Source: Streptomyces sp. MMBL 11-1
GTDB taxonomy: Bacteria > Actinomycetota > Actinomycetes > Streptomycetales > Streptomycetaceae
DNA: 64,000 nt
Assembly (NCBI RefSeq): GCF_028622875.1
Contig: NZ_CP117709.1
Location: forward strand, 6,017,001-6,081,000
Reading direction: 5' to 3'
Positions 27,512-35,266 of the stretch are shown here, piece by piece. A program made the position numbers and the translations under genes. The number at the start of each line of letters is the position of its first letter. Position 1 is the first letter of the stretch. Below the pieces are notes generated by a model. That model did no database searches. It saw only the letters and a program-made list of their open reading frames with translations, and was not told where the DNA came from.

Positions 27512-28093
27512 GTGCCCAGGATTCGAGCGGCCTCCGTGGCCGAGCACCGGACCATGCAGCGCGGCGCCCTCCTGGACGCCGCGCGCTCCCTGCTGTCCGA
27601 GGGCGGTACGGAGGCGCTGACCTTCCCCGCGCTCGCCGAGCGCACGGGCCTGGCCCGGTCCTCCGTGTACGAGTACTTCCGCTCCCGTGCCGCCGTCGTC
27701 GAGGAGCTGTGCGCCGTCGACTTCCCCGTCTGGGCGGCCGAGGTCGAGAACGCCATGCAGGGCGCCGAGACGCCCGAGGCGAAGGTCGAGGCGTATGTGC
27801 GCCGGCAGCTCGACCTGGTCGGTGACCGTCGCCACCGCGCGGTCGTCGCGATCTCCGCGAGCGAGCTGGACGCGGGCGCCCGGGAGAAGATCCGGGCCGC
27901 CCACGGCGGACTGATCGCCATGATCGTCGAAGCGCTCGGCGACCTGGGCCACACCCAGCCGAGGCTGGCCGCCATGCTCATGCAGGGTTCGGTCGATGCC
28001 GCCGTGCGCCGCATCGAACTGGGTGTCGCGGAGGAACCCGGCGTGATCGCGGACACCGTCGTCGCGATGGTCCTGCGCGGCGTGAGCGGCTGA
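27512..28093 (+). CDS. TetR/AcrR family transcriptional regulator
   Basis: This is a 193-residue repressor-type protein. The DNA-binding helix-turn-helix is at about residues 18-62 (GALLDAARSLLSEGG, then LTFPALAERTGLARSSVYEYFRSR). The rest is an all-helical ligand and dimer domain without recognisable ligand motif. The GTG start has GGAGG five bases before. It stands 81 bases after whiG on the same strand. The 3' end overlaps the convergent LytM-like gene by 116 bases, which is unusual. Target genes are unknown; the divergent partner that TetR genes often control is absent here. Confidence 0.88.
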   Translation: MPRIRAASVAEHRTMQRGALLDAARSLLSEGGTEALTFPALAERTGLARSSVYEYFRSRAAVVEELCAVDFPVWAAEVENAMQGAETPEAKVEAYVRRQLDLVGDRRHRAVVAISASELDAGAREKIRAAHGGLIAMIVEALGDLGHTQPRLAAMLMQGSVDAAVRRIELGVAEEPGVIADTVVAMVLRGVSG

Positions 28094-28823
28094 CCCGGAC
28101 GGCGTCCGGCTCCGGCACCCCGACCACCGGCAGCAGCCGCGAGGGGCCCCTCCGCAGCAGCGGGGGCGGCAGCAGGGAGAGCGGGTCCAGGTAGGCCTCC
28201 CCGCGCCGCAGTCCCCAGTGCAGACAGCCTTCCGCGCAGTGGAACGGCCCCTCTTCCAGCACCCCGACCGGCTGCCCGGCCCGGGCGCTCGCGCCCTTCT
28301 CGACCAGGGCCCGCACCGGTTCGTACGTGGTGCGCAGGGGCGGCGAACCGCTGCCGGCCACCTCGATGGCGACCACCCCGCGTCCTGCCACCCGCCCCGC
28401 GAACGACACCCGCCCGTCAGCGGCCGCCAGCACCCGCGCGCCCGGCCCCGCCGCGAGATCCACGCCGCGGTGGCCGGGCCCGTACGGACCGGCGGGCGGC
28501 TCCCACCCCCGTACCACCGAGGGCCTCCCCGCCAGCGGCCAGCTCCGGCCGCCGCCGCCGTCCGCGTCGCCGTCCGTGTCACGGTCCACCGCGCCGCCGT
28601 TCATGCCGGCGTCGGCGTCGGCGTCGGCGTCGGCTTTCGCTTCGGCGCCCGCTCCCGGCGAGGACGCCAGTGCCCCGGCCGGCACGGCGGACCTGCCCGG
28701 AAGCGAGCCGCCGGCCGGGAGCATCGCGTACAGCAGGAACACCAGGAACACCAGGAACACCAGGTGCGGCAGGAACGGGGTGCGGCGGGCGGGGGAGCGG
28801 CGTGGGCCGGGCTGATGGCGCAT
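27978..28823 (-). CDS. Membrane-anchored M23/LytM-like peptidase with degenerate active site
   Basis: The 281-residue protein has a basic N-terminus, one hydrophobic anchor (residues 20-35, rich in VFL repeats), an Asp/Ala linker and an M23-type domain (about 108-215). The zinc ligands H118 and D122 (HRGVD) and H202 are present. The catalytic histidines expected at Y-x-H and H-x-H are Pro169 (YEP) and Cys200 (CLH). It is therefore more likely a peptidoglycan-binding or amidase-regulating protein than an active endopeptidase. The last 60 residues are Arg/Pro-rich and lie antisense to the end of the tetR gene. The gene is divergent from rpsB. Confidence 0.8.
   Translation of the reverse strand: MRHQPGPRRSPARRTPFLPHLVFLVFLVFLLYAMLPAGGSLPGRSAVPAGALASSPGAGAEAKADADADADAGMNGGAVDRDTDGDADGGGGRSWPLAGRPSVVRGWEPPAGPYGPGHRGVDLAAGPGARVLAAADGRVSFAGRVAGRGVVAIEVAGSGSPPLRTTYEPVRALVEKGASARAGQPVGVLEEGPFHCAEGCLHWGLRRGEAYLDPLSLLPPPLLRRGPSRLLPVVGVPEPDAVRVSRSRRAGPSRRRCPRSRRVPPRHPVRCGARRHRPNPA
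28608..28634. repeat. GGCGTC hexamer tandem repeat in the LytM-like gene
   Basis: About 4.5 copies encode the Asp-Ala repeats of the extracytoplasmic linker on the minus strand. Copy number may vary between strains. Confidence 0.85.
28734..28769. repeat. Four 9-bp tandem repeats forming the LytM-like membrane anchor
   Basis: CAGGAACAC occurs four times without mismatch. On the minus strand each copy encodes Val-Phe-Leu, so the repeat makes up most of the hydrophobic anchor. Because the unit is 9 bp, slippage would lengthen or shorten the anchor by three residues and keep the frame. Confidence 0.92.
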
Positions 28824-28890
28824 GCCGCCACGATGGCCCGGAGGCCGGGATTCCGGGGATCGCGGACCGTTCCTGTGGACTACTCGCCGG

Positions 28891-28982
28891 TTGTGGACAT
28901 CGCGGCCACCCGACCGTGGATGTCACCACCACCCGGCCGTGGCCGTCGCCGCCCTCCGGCCATGGGCATCGCCGTCACCAGG
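28891..28982. repeat. Four imperfect 23-bp tandem units upstream of rpsB
   Basis: Units begin at 28891, 28914, 28937 and 28960. They share the pattern TGG-n2-RTCRCC-n9-GG with variation (TTGTGGACATC, CCGTGGATGTC, CCGTGGCCGTC, CCATGGGCATC at their starts). A further decayed partial unit may precede them. The period is not a multiple of three and lies outside any gene, so it is not a coding repeat. Confidence 0.75.
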
Positions 28983-29046
28983 TACCCAACCGGTCCCGTA
29001 CACTTCTTACGGCGATCCGGGTCACCGGGTCGACTTCGCACGCCCC

Positions 29047-29070
29047 GCCACCTCCCTTCTCGGAGGTGGC
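29047..29070 (+). promoter_or_regulatory. Hairpin in the rpsB leader
   Basis: A perfect 9-bp stem, GCCACCTCC with GGAGGTGGC, closes on a 6-base loop about 97 bases before the rpsB start. It is a candidate S2 autoregulatory leader element or an upstream terminator; sequence alone does not decide. Confidence 0.4.
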
Positions 29071-29166
29071 CGCGCTCCTCGGTCCCTCGTGGCACGGCGC
29101 GTCGGGGCGTCAGGCGCGAGCGCAAACCTGCGGTCGCGATAACCGAGCACCTCAAGGAGTACGGCC

Positions 29167-30075
29167 ATGGCCGTCGTCACGATGCGGGAGCTGCTGGAAA
29201 GCGGCGTCCACTTCGGTCACCAGACCCGTCGCTGGAACCCGAAGATGAAGCGCTTCATCTTCACCGAGCGCAACGGCATCTACATCATCGACCTGCTCCA
29301 GTCGCTGTCGTACATCGACCGCGCCTACGAGTTCGTCAAGGAGACCGTCGCCCACGGCGGCTCCATCATGTTCGTGGGTACGAAGAAGCAGGCCCAGGAG
29401 GCCATCGCCGAGCAGGCGACGCGCGTCGGCATGCCGTACGTCAACCAGCGTTGGCTCGGTGGCATGCTCACCAACTTCTCCACCGTCTACAAGCGCCTTC
29501 AGCGTCTGAAGGAGCTTGAGCTCATCGACTTCGAGGACGTGGCCGCCTCCGGCCTCACCAAGAAGGAGCTCCTGGTCCTCTCGCGCGAGAAGGCCAAGCT
29601 GGAGAAGACCCTCGGTGGTATCCGCGAGATGCAGAAGGTGCCCAGCGCCGTCTGGATCGTCGACACCAAGAAGGAGCACATCGCCGTCGGTGAGGCGCGC
29701 AAGCTCCACATCCCGGTCGTCGCGATCCTCGACACCAACTGCGACCCCGACGAGGTCGACTACAAGATCCCGGGCAACGACGACGCGATCCGCTCCGTCA
29801 CCCTGCTCACCCGCGTGATCGCCGACGCCGTCGCCGAGGGCCTCATCGCCCGCTCCGGTGCCGCCACCGGTGACTCGAAGCCGGGCGAGAAGGCCGCCGG
29901 CGAGCCCCTCGCCGAGTGGGAGCGCGACCTGCTCGAGGGCGACAAGAAGGACGAGACCGCGGCCGCCGCCGAGGTCCAGACCTCCGCCGAGACCGAGAAG
30001 GCCGCCGACGCCGAGAAGCCGGCCGAGGCCGCTGCCGAGGCCCCGGCCGCCGACGCGGACGCCGAGCAGGCCTGA
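29167..30075 (+). CDS. rpsB: 30S ribosomal protein S2
   Basis: S2 joins late in 30S assembly. The 302-residue product has the signature [22 protein letters not shown] and the later [28 protein letters not shown]. The last 60 residues form an Ala/Glu-rich tail ([18 protein letters not shown]) that makes the protein longer than the 240 residues of enteric S2 but is common in actinobacteria. The ATG has AAGGAG upstream. It is followed by a 16-bp hairpin and then tsf. Confidence 0.98.
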   Translation: MAVVTMRELLESGVHFGHQTRRWNPKMKRFIFTERNGIYIIDLLQSLSYIDRAYEFVKETVAHGGSIMFVGTKKQAQEAIAEQATRVGMPYVNQRWLGGMLTNFSTVYKRLQRLKELELIDFEDVAASGLTKKELLVLSREKAKLEKTLGGIREMQKVPSAVWIVDTKKEHIAVGEARKLHIPVVAILDTNCDPDEVDYKIPGNDDAIRSVTLLTRVIADAVAEGLIARSGAATGDSKPGEKAAGEPLAEWERDLLEGDKKDETAAAAEVQTSAETEKAADAEKPAEAAAEAPAADADAEQA

Positions 30076-30093
30076 CACCCGTCACGGCTGCTG

Positions 30094-30131
30094 ACGGCGG
30101 GGGCCGACGCCACAAGCGTCGCCCCCGCCGT
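30094..30131 (+). terminator. Hairpin between rpsB and tsf (terminator or attenuator)
   Basis: ACGGCGGGGGC and GACGC pair with GCGTC and GCCCCCGCCGT around a CACAA loop, with a single C bulge: 16 base pairs in all. No T-run follows. Because tsf has little room for its own promoter, partial termination that lowers Ts relative to S2 is the likely role. Confidence 0.75.
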
Positions 30132-30174
30132 TCACCCGTAGATCTTTCAGACTTCGAGAGAGACATACAGACTC

Positions 30175-31011
30175 ATGGCGAACTACACCGCCGCTGACGT
30201 CAAGAAGCTCCGCGAGCTCACCGGCGCCGGCATGATGGACTGCAAGAAGGCGCTCGACGAGGCCGACGGCAACGTCGACAAGGCCGTCGAGGCGCTCCGC
30301 ATCAAGGGCCAGAAGGGCGTCGCCAAGCGCGAGGGCCGCTCTGCCGAGAACGGTGCCGTCGTCTCCCTCATCTCCGAGGACCAGACGTCCGGCGTCCTCC
30401 TCGAGCTGAAGTGCGAGACGGACTTCGTCGCCAAGGGCGACAAGTTCCAGGCCGTCGCCAACGCCCTCGCCGCGCACGTCGCCGCGACCTCCCCGGCCGA
30501 CATCGAGGCGCTCCTCGCCTCCGAGATCGAGGCCGGCAAGACCGTCCAGGCGTACGTCGACGAGGCCAACGCCAACCTCGGTGAGAAGATCGTCCTGGAC
30601 CGCTTCGCGCAGTTCACCGGCGCCTACGTCGGTGTGTACATGCACCGCACCATGCCCGACCTGCCCCCGCAGATCGGTGTCCTGGTCGAGCTGGACAAGG
30701 CCGACGCCGAGCTGGCCAAGGGCCTCGCGCAGCACATCGCCGCCTTCGCCCCGAAGTACCTGTCCCGCGAGGACGTCCCGGCCGAGGTCGTCGAGGCCGA
30801 GCGCCGCGTCGCCGAGGAGACCACCCGCGCCGAGGGCAAGCCCGAGGCCGCGCTCCCGAAGATCGTCGAGGGTCGGGTCAACGGCTTCTTCAAGGAGGCC
30901 ACCCTCCTGGGTCAGCCGTACGCGCTGGACGCCAAGAAGTCGGTCCAGAAGGTCCTGGACGAGGCCGGTGTCACCCTGAAGCGCTTCTCGCGCATCAAGG
31001 TCGGCATCTGA
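30175..31011 (+). CDS. tsf: Translation elongation factor Ts
   Basis: EF-Ts regenerates EF-Tu-GTP. The 278-residue product shows the N-terminal UBA-like region YTAADVKKLRELTGAGMMDCKKAL, the EF-Ts core with LKCETDFVAK, and the closing helical region. Length is normal for actinobacteria. It starts 99 bases after rpsB behind a strong hairpin and is followed by another hairpin with a T-rich end before pyrH. Confidence 0.98.
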   Translation: MANYTAADVKKLRELTGAGMMDCKKALDEADGNVDKAVEALRIKGQKGVAKREGRSAENGAVVSLISEDQTSGVLLELKCETDFVAKGDKFQAVANALAAHVAATSPADIEALLASEIEAGKTVQAYVDEANANLGEKIVLDRFAQFTGAYVGVYMHRTMPDLPPQIGVLVELDKADAELAKGLAQHIAAFAPKYLSREDVPAEVVEAERRVAEETTRAEGKPEAALPKIVEGRVNGFFKEATLLGQPYALDAKKSVQKVLDEAGVTLKRFSRIKVGI

Positions 31012-31099
31012 GTCCGTCCGGGCGAACAGCACCGAACCCGATAAGGTCTGGTGCAGTCGACGGCCGCACCCACGCCGGACGACCGCAGATCTGACGAGG

Positions 31100-31145
31100 A
31101 GGCCATTGCCGCTGTAGGGACACCAGACCCACCGGCAATGGCCTT
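31100..31145 (+). terminator. Terminator-like hairpin between tsf and pyrH
   Basis: AGGCCATTGCCG pairs perfectly with CGGCAATGGCCT over 12 bp, and TTCTTCG follows. The 21-base loop contains a possible inner GGG/CCC pairing. It lies about 90 bases after tsf and 28 bases before pyrH. Confidence 0.78.
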
Positions 31146-31172
31146 CTTCGTATGTGCACGAGGAGAATTTCC

Positions 31173-31949
31173 ATGGACAACGGCGCGGACCCCATGCGGG
31201 CCGACGACCAGGGCGACGACGACAAGGGTTCCGGGCGCTTCATGCTGAAGCTCTCCGGCGAGGCCTTCGCCGGTGGCGGCGGCCTCGGCGTCGACCCCGA
31301 CGTCGTGCACACCATCGCCCGCGAGATCGCCGCCGTCGTACGCGACGGCGCCCAGATCGCGGTGGTCATCGGGGGAGGCAACTTCTTCCGTGGCGCCGAG
31401 CTCCAGCAGCGCGGCATGGACCGGGCCCGGTCCGACTACATGGGCATGCTCGGCACCGTCATGAACTGCCTGGCGCTCCAGGACTTCCTGGAGAAGGAGG
31501 GCATCGACTCGCGCGTGCAGACCGCCATCACCATGGGCCAGGTCGCCGAGCCGTACATCCCGCTCCGCGCCGTACGGCACCTGGAGAAGGGGCGTGTGGT
31601 GATCTTCGGCGCCGGTATGGGCATGCCGTACTTCTCCACCGACACCACCGCCGCCCAGCGTGCCCTGGAGATCGACGCCGAGGCGCTGCTCATGGGGAAG
31701 AACGGCGTGGACGGGGTCTACGACTCCGACCCGAAGACCAACCCCGACGCGGTGAAGTTCGACGCGCTGGAGTACGGCGAGGTGATCACTCGCAACCTGA
31801 AGATCGCCGACGCCACCGCCATCACGCTCTGCCGTGACAACCAGCTGCCGATCCTCGTCTTCGAGCTGACGACCGAGGGCAATATCGCTCGCGCGGTCAA
31901 GGGTGAGAAGATCGGCACGCTCGTGAGCGACGAGAGCACCCGGGCCTGA
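31173..31949 (+). CDS. pyrH: UMP kinase PyrH
   Basis: PyrH phosphorylates UMP to UDP in pyrimidine synthesis. The 258-residue protein is of the amino acid kinase fold, with the first core strand [11 protein letters not shown] and [46 protein letters not shown] is split across two conserved stretches. The ATG at 31173 is preferred over one seven codons upstream because GAGGAG lies before it. The first 25 residues are Asp-rich and extra compared with enteric PyrH. The gene sits in the usual rpsB-tsf-pyrH-frr order. Confidence 0.97.
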   Translation: MDNGADPMRADDQGDDDKGSGRFMLKLSGEAFAGGGGLGVDPDVVHTIAREIAAVVRDGAQIAVVIGGGNFFRGAELQQRGMDRARSDYMGMLGTVMNCLALQDFLEKEGIDSRVQTAITMGQVAEPYIPLRAVRHLEKGRVVIFGAGMGMPYFSTDTTAAQRALEIDAEALLMGKNGVDGVYDSDPKTNPDAVKFDALEYGEVITRNLKIADATAITLCRDNQLPILVFELTTEGNIARAVKGEKIGTLVSDESTRA

Positions 31950-32070
31950 CGGCCCCCAGGATGGACAACGGCCTGCCGGTCGGACACCGTGCAGGTGAGG
32001 ATGCGACGCACGACCCGCAGGGTCAGGCGATGACGACGCCGGGCCCACCCAAGACACGCAGGAGCACGTG

Positions 32071-32628
32071 GTGATCGAAGAAATCCTCCTCGAGGCCGAG
32101 GAGAAGATGGAGAAGGCCGTTGTCGTCGCGAAAGAGGACTTCGCCGCGATCCGTACCGGCCGCGCGCACCCGGCGATGTTCAACAAGATCGTCGCCGACT
32201 ACTACGGCGCGCTGACCCCGATCAACCAGCTGGCCTCGTTCTCGGTTCCCGAGGCGCGGATGGCCGTCGTGACGCCGTTCGACAAGACCGCGCTGCGCAA
32301 CATCGAGCAGGCGATCCGCGACTCCGACCTCGGCGTCAACCCGAGCAACGACGGCAATATCATCCGGGTGACCTTCCCCGAGCTCACGCAGGACCGCCGC
32401 AAGGAGTACATCAAGGTCGCCAAGACCAAGGCCGAGGACTCCAAGATCTCGATCCGCTCCATCCGCCGCAAGGCCAAGGAGACCCTCGACAAGCTCGTCA
32501 AGGACAAGGAGTCCGGCGAGGACGAGGTGCGCCGCGCCGAGAAGGAGCTCGACGACACCACCGCGAAGTACGTCGCGCAGGTGGACGAGCTGCTCAAGCA
32601 CAAGGAAGCCGAGCTGCTCGAAGTCTGA
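32071..32628 (+). CDS. frr: Ribosome recycling factor
   Basis: Frr splits post-termination ribosomes together with EF-G. The 185-residue product starts [17 protein letters not shown] and contains the domain II region with [18 protein letters not shown]. Domain I helices follow, with [15 protein letters not shown]. Two adjacent GTG codons could start it; the second gives the family length and the better spacing from AGGAG. The stop overlaps the cdsA ATG (TGATGA), so the two are coupled. It follows pyrH after 121 bases. Confidence 0.97.
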   Translation: MIEEILLEAEEKMEKAVVVAKEDFAAIRTGRAHPAMFNKIVADYYGALTPINQLASFSVPEARMAVVTPFDKTALRNIEQAIRDSDLGVNPSNDGNIIRVTFPELTQDRRKEYIKVAKTKAEDSKISIRSIRRKAKETLDKLVKDKESGEDEVRRAEKELDDTTAKYVAQVDELLKHKEAELLEV

Positions 32629-33713
32629 TGAACGACTCTTCCCGGGGTGCCCCGCAAGGAGCCGGTTACTGGGGCACGCCCGAGATGAGGGCTGCCCCGG
32701 CGGGTCCTGCCCACGATGTGCACGGCGCCCAGCAGACTCGGCCCATGCCCAACGTGCCGGACGTGCCCGACGCAGGTAGAGACGCAGTAAGCCGCGACGA
32801 CCGGGACAGGGATGCCGCTCACGTCAGCGGCCCCCTGTTCCGTGACGAGATGCCGCAGGAGCCCATGTCCACCCCGCTGCCGCCCCCGCCGCAGAAGAAG
32901 CGCGCGGGGCGTGATCTGCGCGCCGCCATAGGGGTGGGCGTGGGTCTCGGCGCCGTCATCGGCGTCTCGCTGTTCATCGTGAAGGCCGCTTTCATCGGCG
33001 TGATAGTGGCCGCCGTCGTCGTCGGCCTCTGGGAGCTCACCTCCCGCCTCCAGGAGCGCAAGGGCATCAGGGCGCCCCTGGTGCCGCTGGCCGTCGGCGG
33101 AGCCGCGATGGTCATCGCGGGTTACGCGCGGGGGCCCGAGGGCGCCTGGATCGCGATGGCCCTGACCGCCCTGGCGGTGCTGGTCCGGCGGATGACCGAA
33201 CCGCCGGACGGCTATCTCAAGGACGTCACGGCCGGGGTCTTCGCGGCGTTCTACGTACCCTTCCTGGCCACCTTCGTCGCCCTGATGCTGAGGGCGGACG
33301 ACGGGTCGTGGCGGGTTCTGACGTTCCTCGTCCTCACCGTGGTCAGCGATACGGGGGCGTACGCCGTCGGCTGGCGCTTCGGCACGCACAAGCTCGCCCC
33401 GCGCATCAGCCCCGGCAAGACCCGCGAGGGCCTGCTCGGCGCGGTCGCCTTCGCGATGGTCGCCGGCGCGTTGTGCATGGAGTTCCTGATCGACGGCGGT
33501 GCCTGGTGGCAGGGCCTGCTGCTCGGCCTCGCGGTCGCGGCCAGCGCCACCCTCGGCGACCTGGGCGAGTCCATGATCAAGCGGGACCTCGGGATCAAGG
33601 ACATGGGCACCCTGCTCCCCGGCCACGGCGGCATCATGGACCGGTTGGACTCGCTCCTGCCGACCGCGCCGGTCGTGTGGCTGCTGCTGGTGCTGTTCGT
33701 CGGCTCCGGCTGA
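32628..33713 (+). CDS. cdsA: Phosphatidate cytidylyltransferase CdsA
   Basis: CdsA makes CDP-diacylglycerol, the precursor of phospholipids, in the membrane. The 361-residue product has a long polar N-terminus (about 95 residues, Pro-rich, ending in PPPPQKKRAGRD). About eight membrane segments follow. The family signature near the C-terminus reads GESMIKRDLGIKD, then LPGHGGIMDRLDS. The N-terminal extension is typical of actinobacteria. Start and stop are well defined by overlap with frr and by a downstream hairpin. Confidence 0.95.
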   Translation: MNDSSRGAPQGAGYWGTPEMRAAPAGPAHDVHGAQQTRPMPNVPDVPDAGRDAVSRDDRDRDAAHVSGPLFRDEMPQEPMSTPLPPPPQKKRAGRDLRAAIGVGVGLGAVIGVSLFIVKAAFIGVIVAAVVVGLWELTSRLQERKGIRAPLVPLAVGGAAMVIAGYARGPEGAWIAMALTALAVLVRRMTEPPDGYLKDVTAGVFAAFYVPFLATFVALMLRADDGSWRVLTFLVLTVVSDTGAYAVGWRFGTHKLAPRISPGKTREGLLGAVAFAMVAGALCMEFLIDGGAWWQGLLLGLAVAASATLGDLGESMIKRDLGIKDMGTLLPGHGGIMDRLDSLLPTAPVVWLLLVLFVGSG

Positions 33714-33758
33714 CCGCCGCGGCCTCACGGCACACTGTCCCACCTGCACGTTTCACGA

Positions 33759-33795
33759 GTGAGGGTCCGTCGTCCACAGGGCGGCGGGCCCTCAC
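33759..33795 (+). terminator. Hairpin between cdsA and rlmN
   Basis: GTGAGGGTCCG pairs with CGGGCCCTCAC over 11 bp, including one G-U, with a 15-base loop. It lies 45 bases after cdsA and 28 bases before rlmN. There is no T-run. Confidence 0.55.
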
Positions 33796-33822
33796 CCGTA
33801 TGTCTGCGACACTGGATGAACC

Positions 33823-34929
33823 ATGCCTAAGCCCGGAGAACTCACTTTCGTCGCGCCCCGCGGAGCCAAGAAGCCCCCGCGGCACATCGCCGACCTCACG
33901 CCCGCCGAGCGCAAGGAAGCGGTCGCCGCGACCGGTGAGAAGCCGTTCCGCGCCCAGCAGCTCTCGCAGCACTACTTCGCGCGGTACGCGCACGACCCGG
34001 CCGAGTGGACGAACATCCCGGCCGGATCGCGGGAGAAGCTCGCCGAGGCGCTGTTCCCCGACCTGATGTCCGTGATGCGGCACATCAGCTGCGACGACGA
34101 CACCACGCGCAAGACCCTGTGGAAGCTGCACGACGGGACGCTCGTCGAGTCCGTCCTGATGCGCTACCCCGACCGCGTCACGATGTGCATCTCCTCGCAG
34201 GCCGGCTGCGGTATGAACTGCCCCTTCTGCGCCACCGGGCAGGCCGGCCTCGACCGCAACCTGTCGACCGCCGAGATCGTGCACCAGATCGTGGACGGCA
34301 TGCGCGCCCTGCGCGACGGCGAGGTGCCCGGAGGCCCCGCGCGGCTGTCCAACATCGTCTTCATGGGCATGGGCGAGCCGCTCGCCAACTACAACCGGGT
34401 GGTCGGCGCGATCCGCCGCCTCACCGACCCGGAGCCGGACGGTCTCGGTCTCTCGCAGCGCGGGATCACCGTCTCCACCGTGGGCCTCGTCCCGGCCATG
34501 CTGCGCTTCGCCGACGAGGGCTTCAAGTGCCGGCTCGCCGTCTCGCTGCACGCCCCGGACGACGAGCTGCGCGACACCCTGGTTCCCGTCAACACCCGGT
34601 GGAACGTCCGCGAGGTGCTGGACGCCGCCTGGGAGTACGCCGACAAGTCCGGCCGCCGGATCTCCATCGAGTACGCCCTGATCCGGGACATCAACGACCA
34701 GGCCTGGCGCGGCGACCTGCTCGGCCGGCTGCTGAAGGGCAAGCGGGTGCACGTCAACCTGATCCCGCTGAACCCCACCCCGGGCTCGAAGTGGACCGCC
34801 TCGCGGCCCGAGGACGAGAAGGCGTTCGTCGAGGCCATCGCGGCCCACGGCGTGCCCGTCACCGTCCGGGACACCCGCGGTCAGGAGATCGACGGGGCCT
34901 GCGGTCAGCTGGCGGCCTCCGAGCGCTGA
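33823..34929 (+). CDS. rlmN: Dual-specificity RNA methyltransferase RlmN
   Basis: This radical-SAM enzyme methylates C2 of A2503 in 23S rRNA and A37 in some tRNAs. The 368-residue protein has the CxxxCxxC cluster in [18 protein letters not shown], the [16 protein letters not shown] segment, and the second catalytic cysteine near the end in GACGQLA. The N-terminal helical domain contains [15 protein letters not shown]. The ATG is preceded by a weak ribosome binding site. Two tandem 20-bp repeats and then the thiamine riboswitch follow. Confidence 0.97.
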   Translation: MPKPGELTFVAPRGAKKPPRHIADLTPAERKEAVAATGEKPFRAQQLSQHYFARYAHDPAEWTNIPAGSREKLAEALFPDLMSVMRHISCDDDTTRKTLWKLHDGTLVESVLMRYPDRVTMCISSQAGCGMNCPFCATGQAGLDRNLSTAEIVHQIVDGMRALRDGEVPGGPARLSNIVFMGMGEPLANYNRVVGAIRRLTDPEPDGLGLSQRGITVSTVGLVPAMLRFADEGFKCRLAVSLHAPDDELRDTLVPVNTRWNVREVLDAAWEYADKSGRRISIEYALIRDINDQAWRGDLLGRLLKGKRVHVNLIPLNPTPGSKWTASRPEDEKAFVEAIAAHGVPVTVRDTRGQEIDGACGQLAASER

Positions 34930-34937
34930 GCCCTGGC

Positions 34938-34977
34938 GGCCCGGCAGCCCGGTCGAGGGCCCGGCAGCCCGGTCGAG
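34938..34977. repeat. Two tandem 20-bp repeats after rlmN
   Basis: Two identical copies of a 20-bp unit (starting GGCCCGGCAGCC) stand head to tail, with a partial third copy following. They begin nine bases after the rlmN stop. No hairpin function is evident. Confidence 0.85.
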
Positions 34978-35072
34978 GGCCCGGCGGCGGACAGCGGCTC
35001 CGCGACGAGCCCCGACCGCACGGCCCGGCCGGAAACCGCCGGTGTAGCCTGGGCCCGAAATCAACTTCATAT

Positions 35073-35174
35073 TCCGACAGGGGAGCGCCACAGCGCTGAG
35101 AGTGCGGCACCGAGTACAGGTCGGCCGCAGACCCTCTGAACCTCGCCCGGGTCATTCCGGGTAGGAAGTTCGGA
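35073..35174 (+). ncRNA. TPP (thiamine pyrophosphate) riboswitch
   Basis: The conserved THI-element segments are present in order: CTGAGAGTGCGG, then CCGCAGACCCTCTGAACCT, then CCGGGTCATTCCGGGTAGGAAG. The closing helix P1 can form between TCCGA at 35073 and TCGGA at 35170. It lies 92 bases upstream of the thiB start. In the family, bound TPP represses the downstream gene, in actinobacteria usually by hiding the ribosome binding site. Here a switching partner for the AGGAGG before thiB should be sought in the CCTCC-like stretch just upstream of it. Confidence 0.95.
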
Positions 35175-35266
35175 CCTTACTCAAGCTGTTGCGCCCTGCC
35201 CGCTTCCGGTTCGCCGGACAGCGGGCAGGGCCGCGTCTCTTCCTGGTCACCTCCAGGAGGAATCAG

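Larger units (their letters stand above)
28824..29166. other. 343-base divergent regulatory region upstream of rpsB
   Basis: No gene is seen. It contains four tandem 23-bp units (28891-28982), then about 60 bases that probably hold the rpsB promoter, then a leader with a 9-bp perfect hairpin at 29047-29070 and an AAGGAG ribosome binding site just before the rpsB start. I cannot assign the promoter boxes with confidence. Confidence 0.5.

Noticed and set aside
28891..28982. CRISPR array
   Set aside because: The 23-bp units are directly adjacent without spacers and are too divergent; no cas genes are present.
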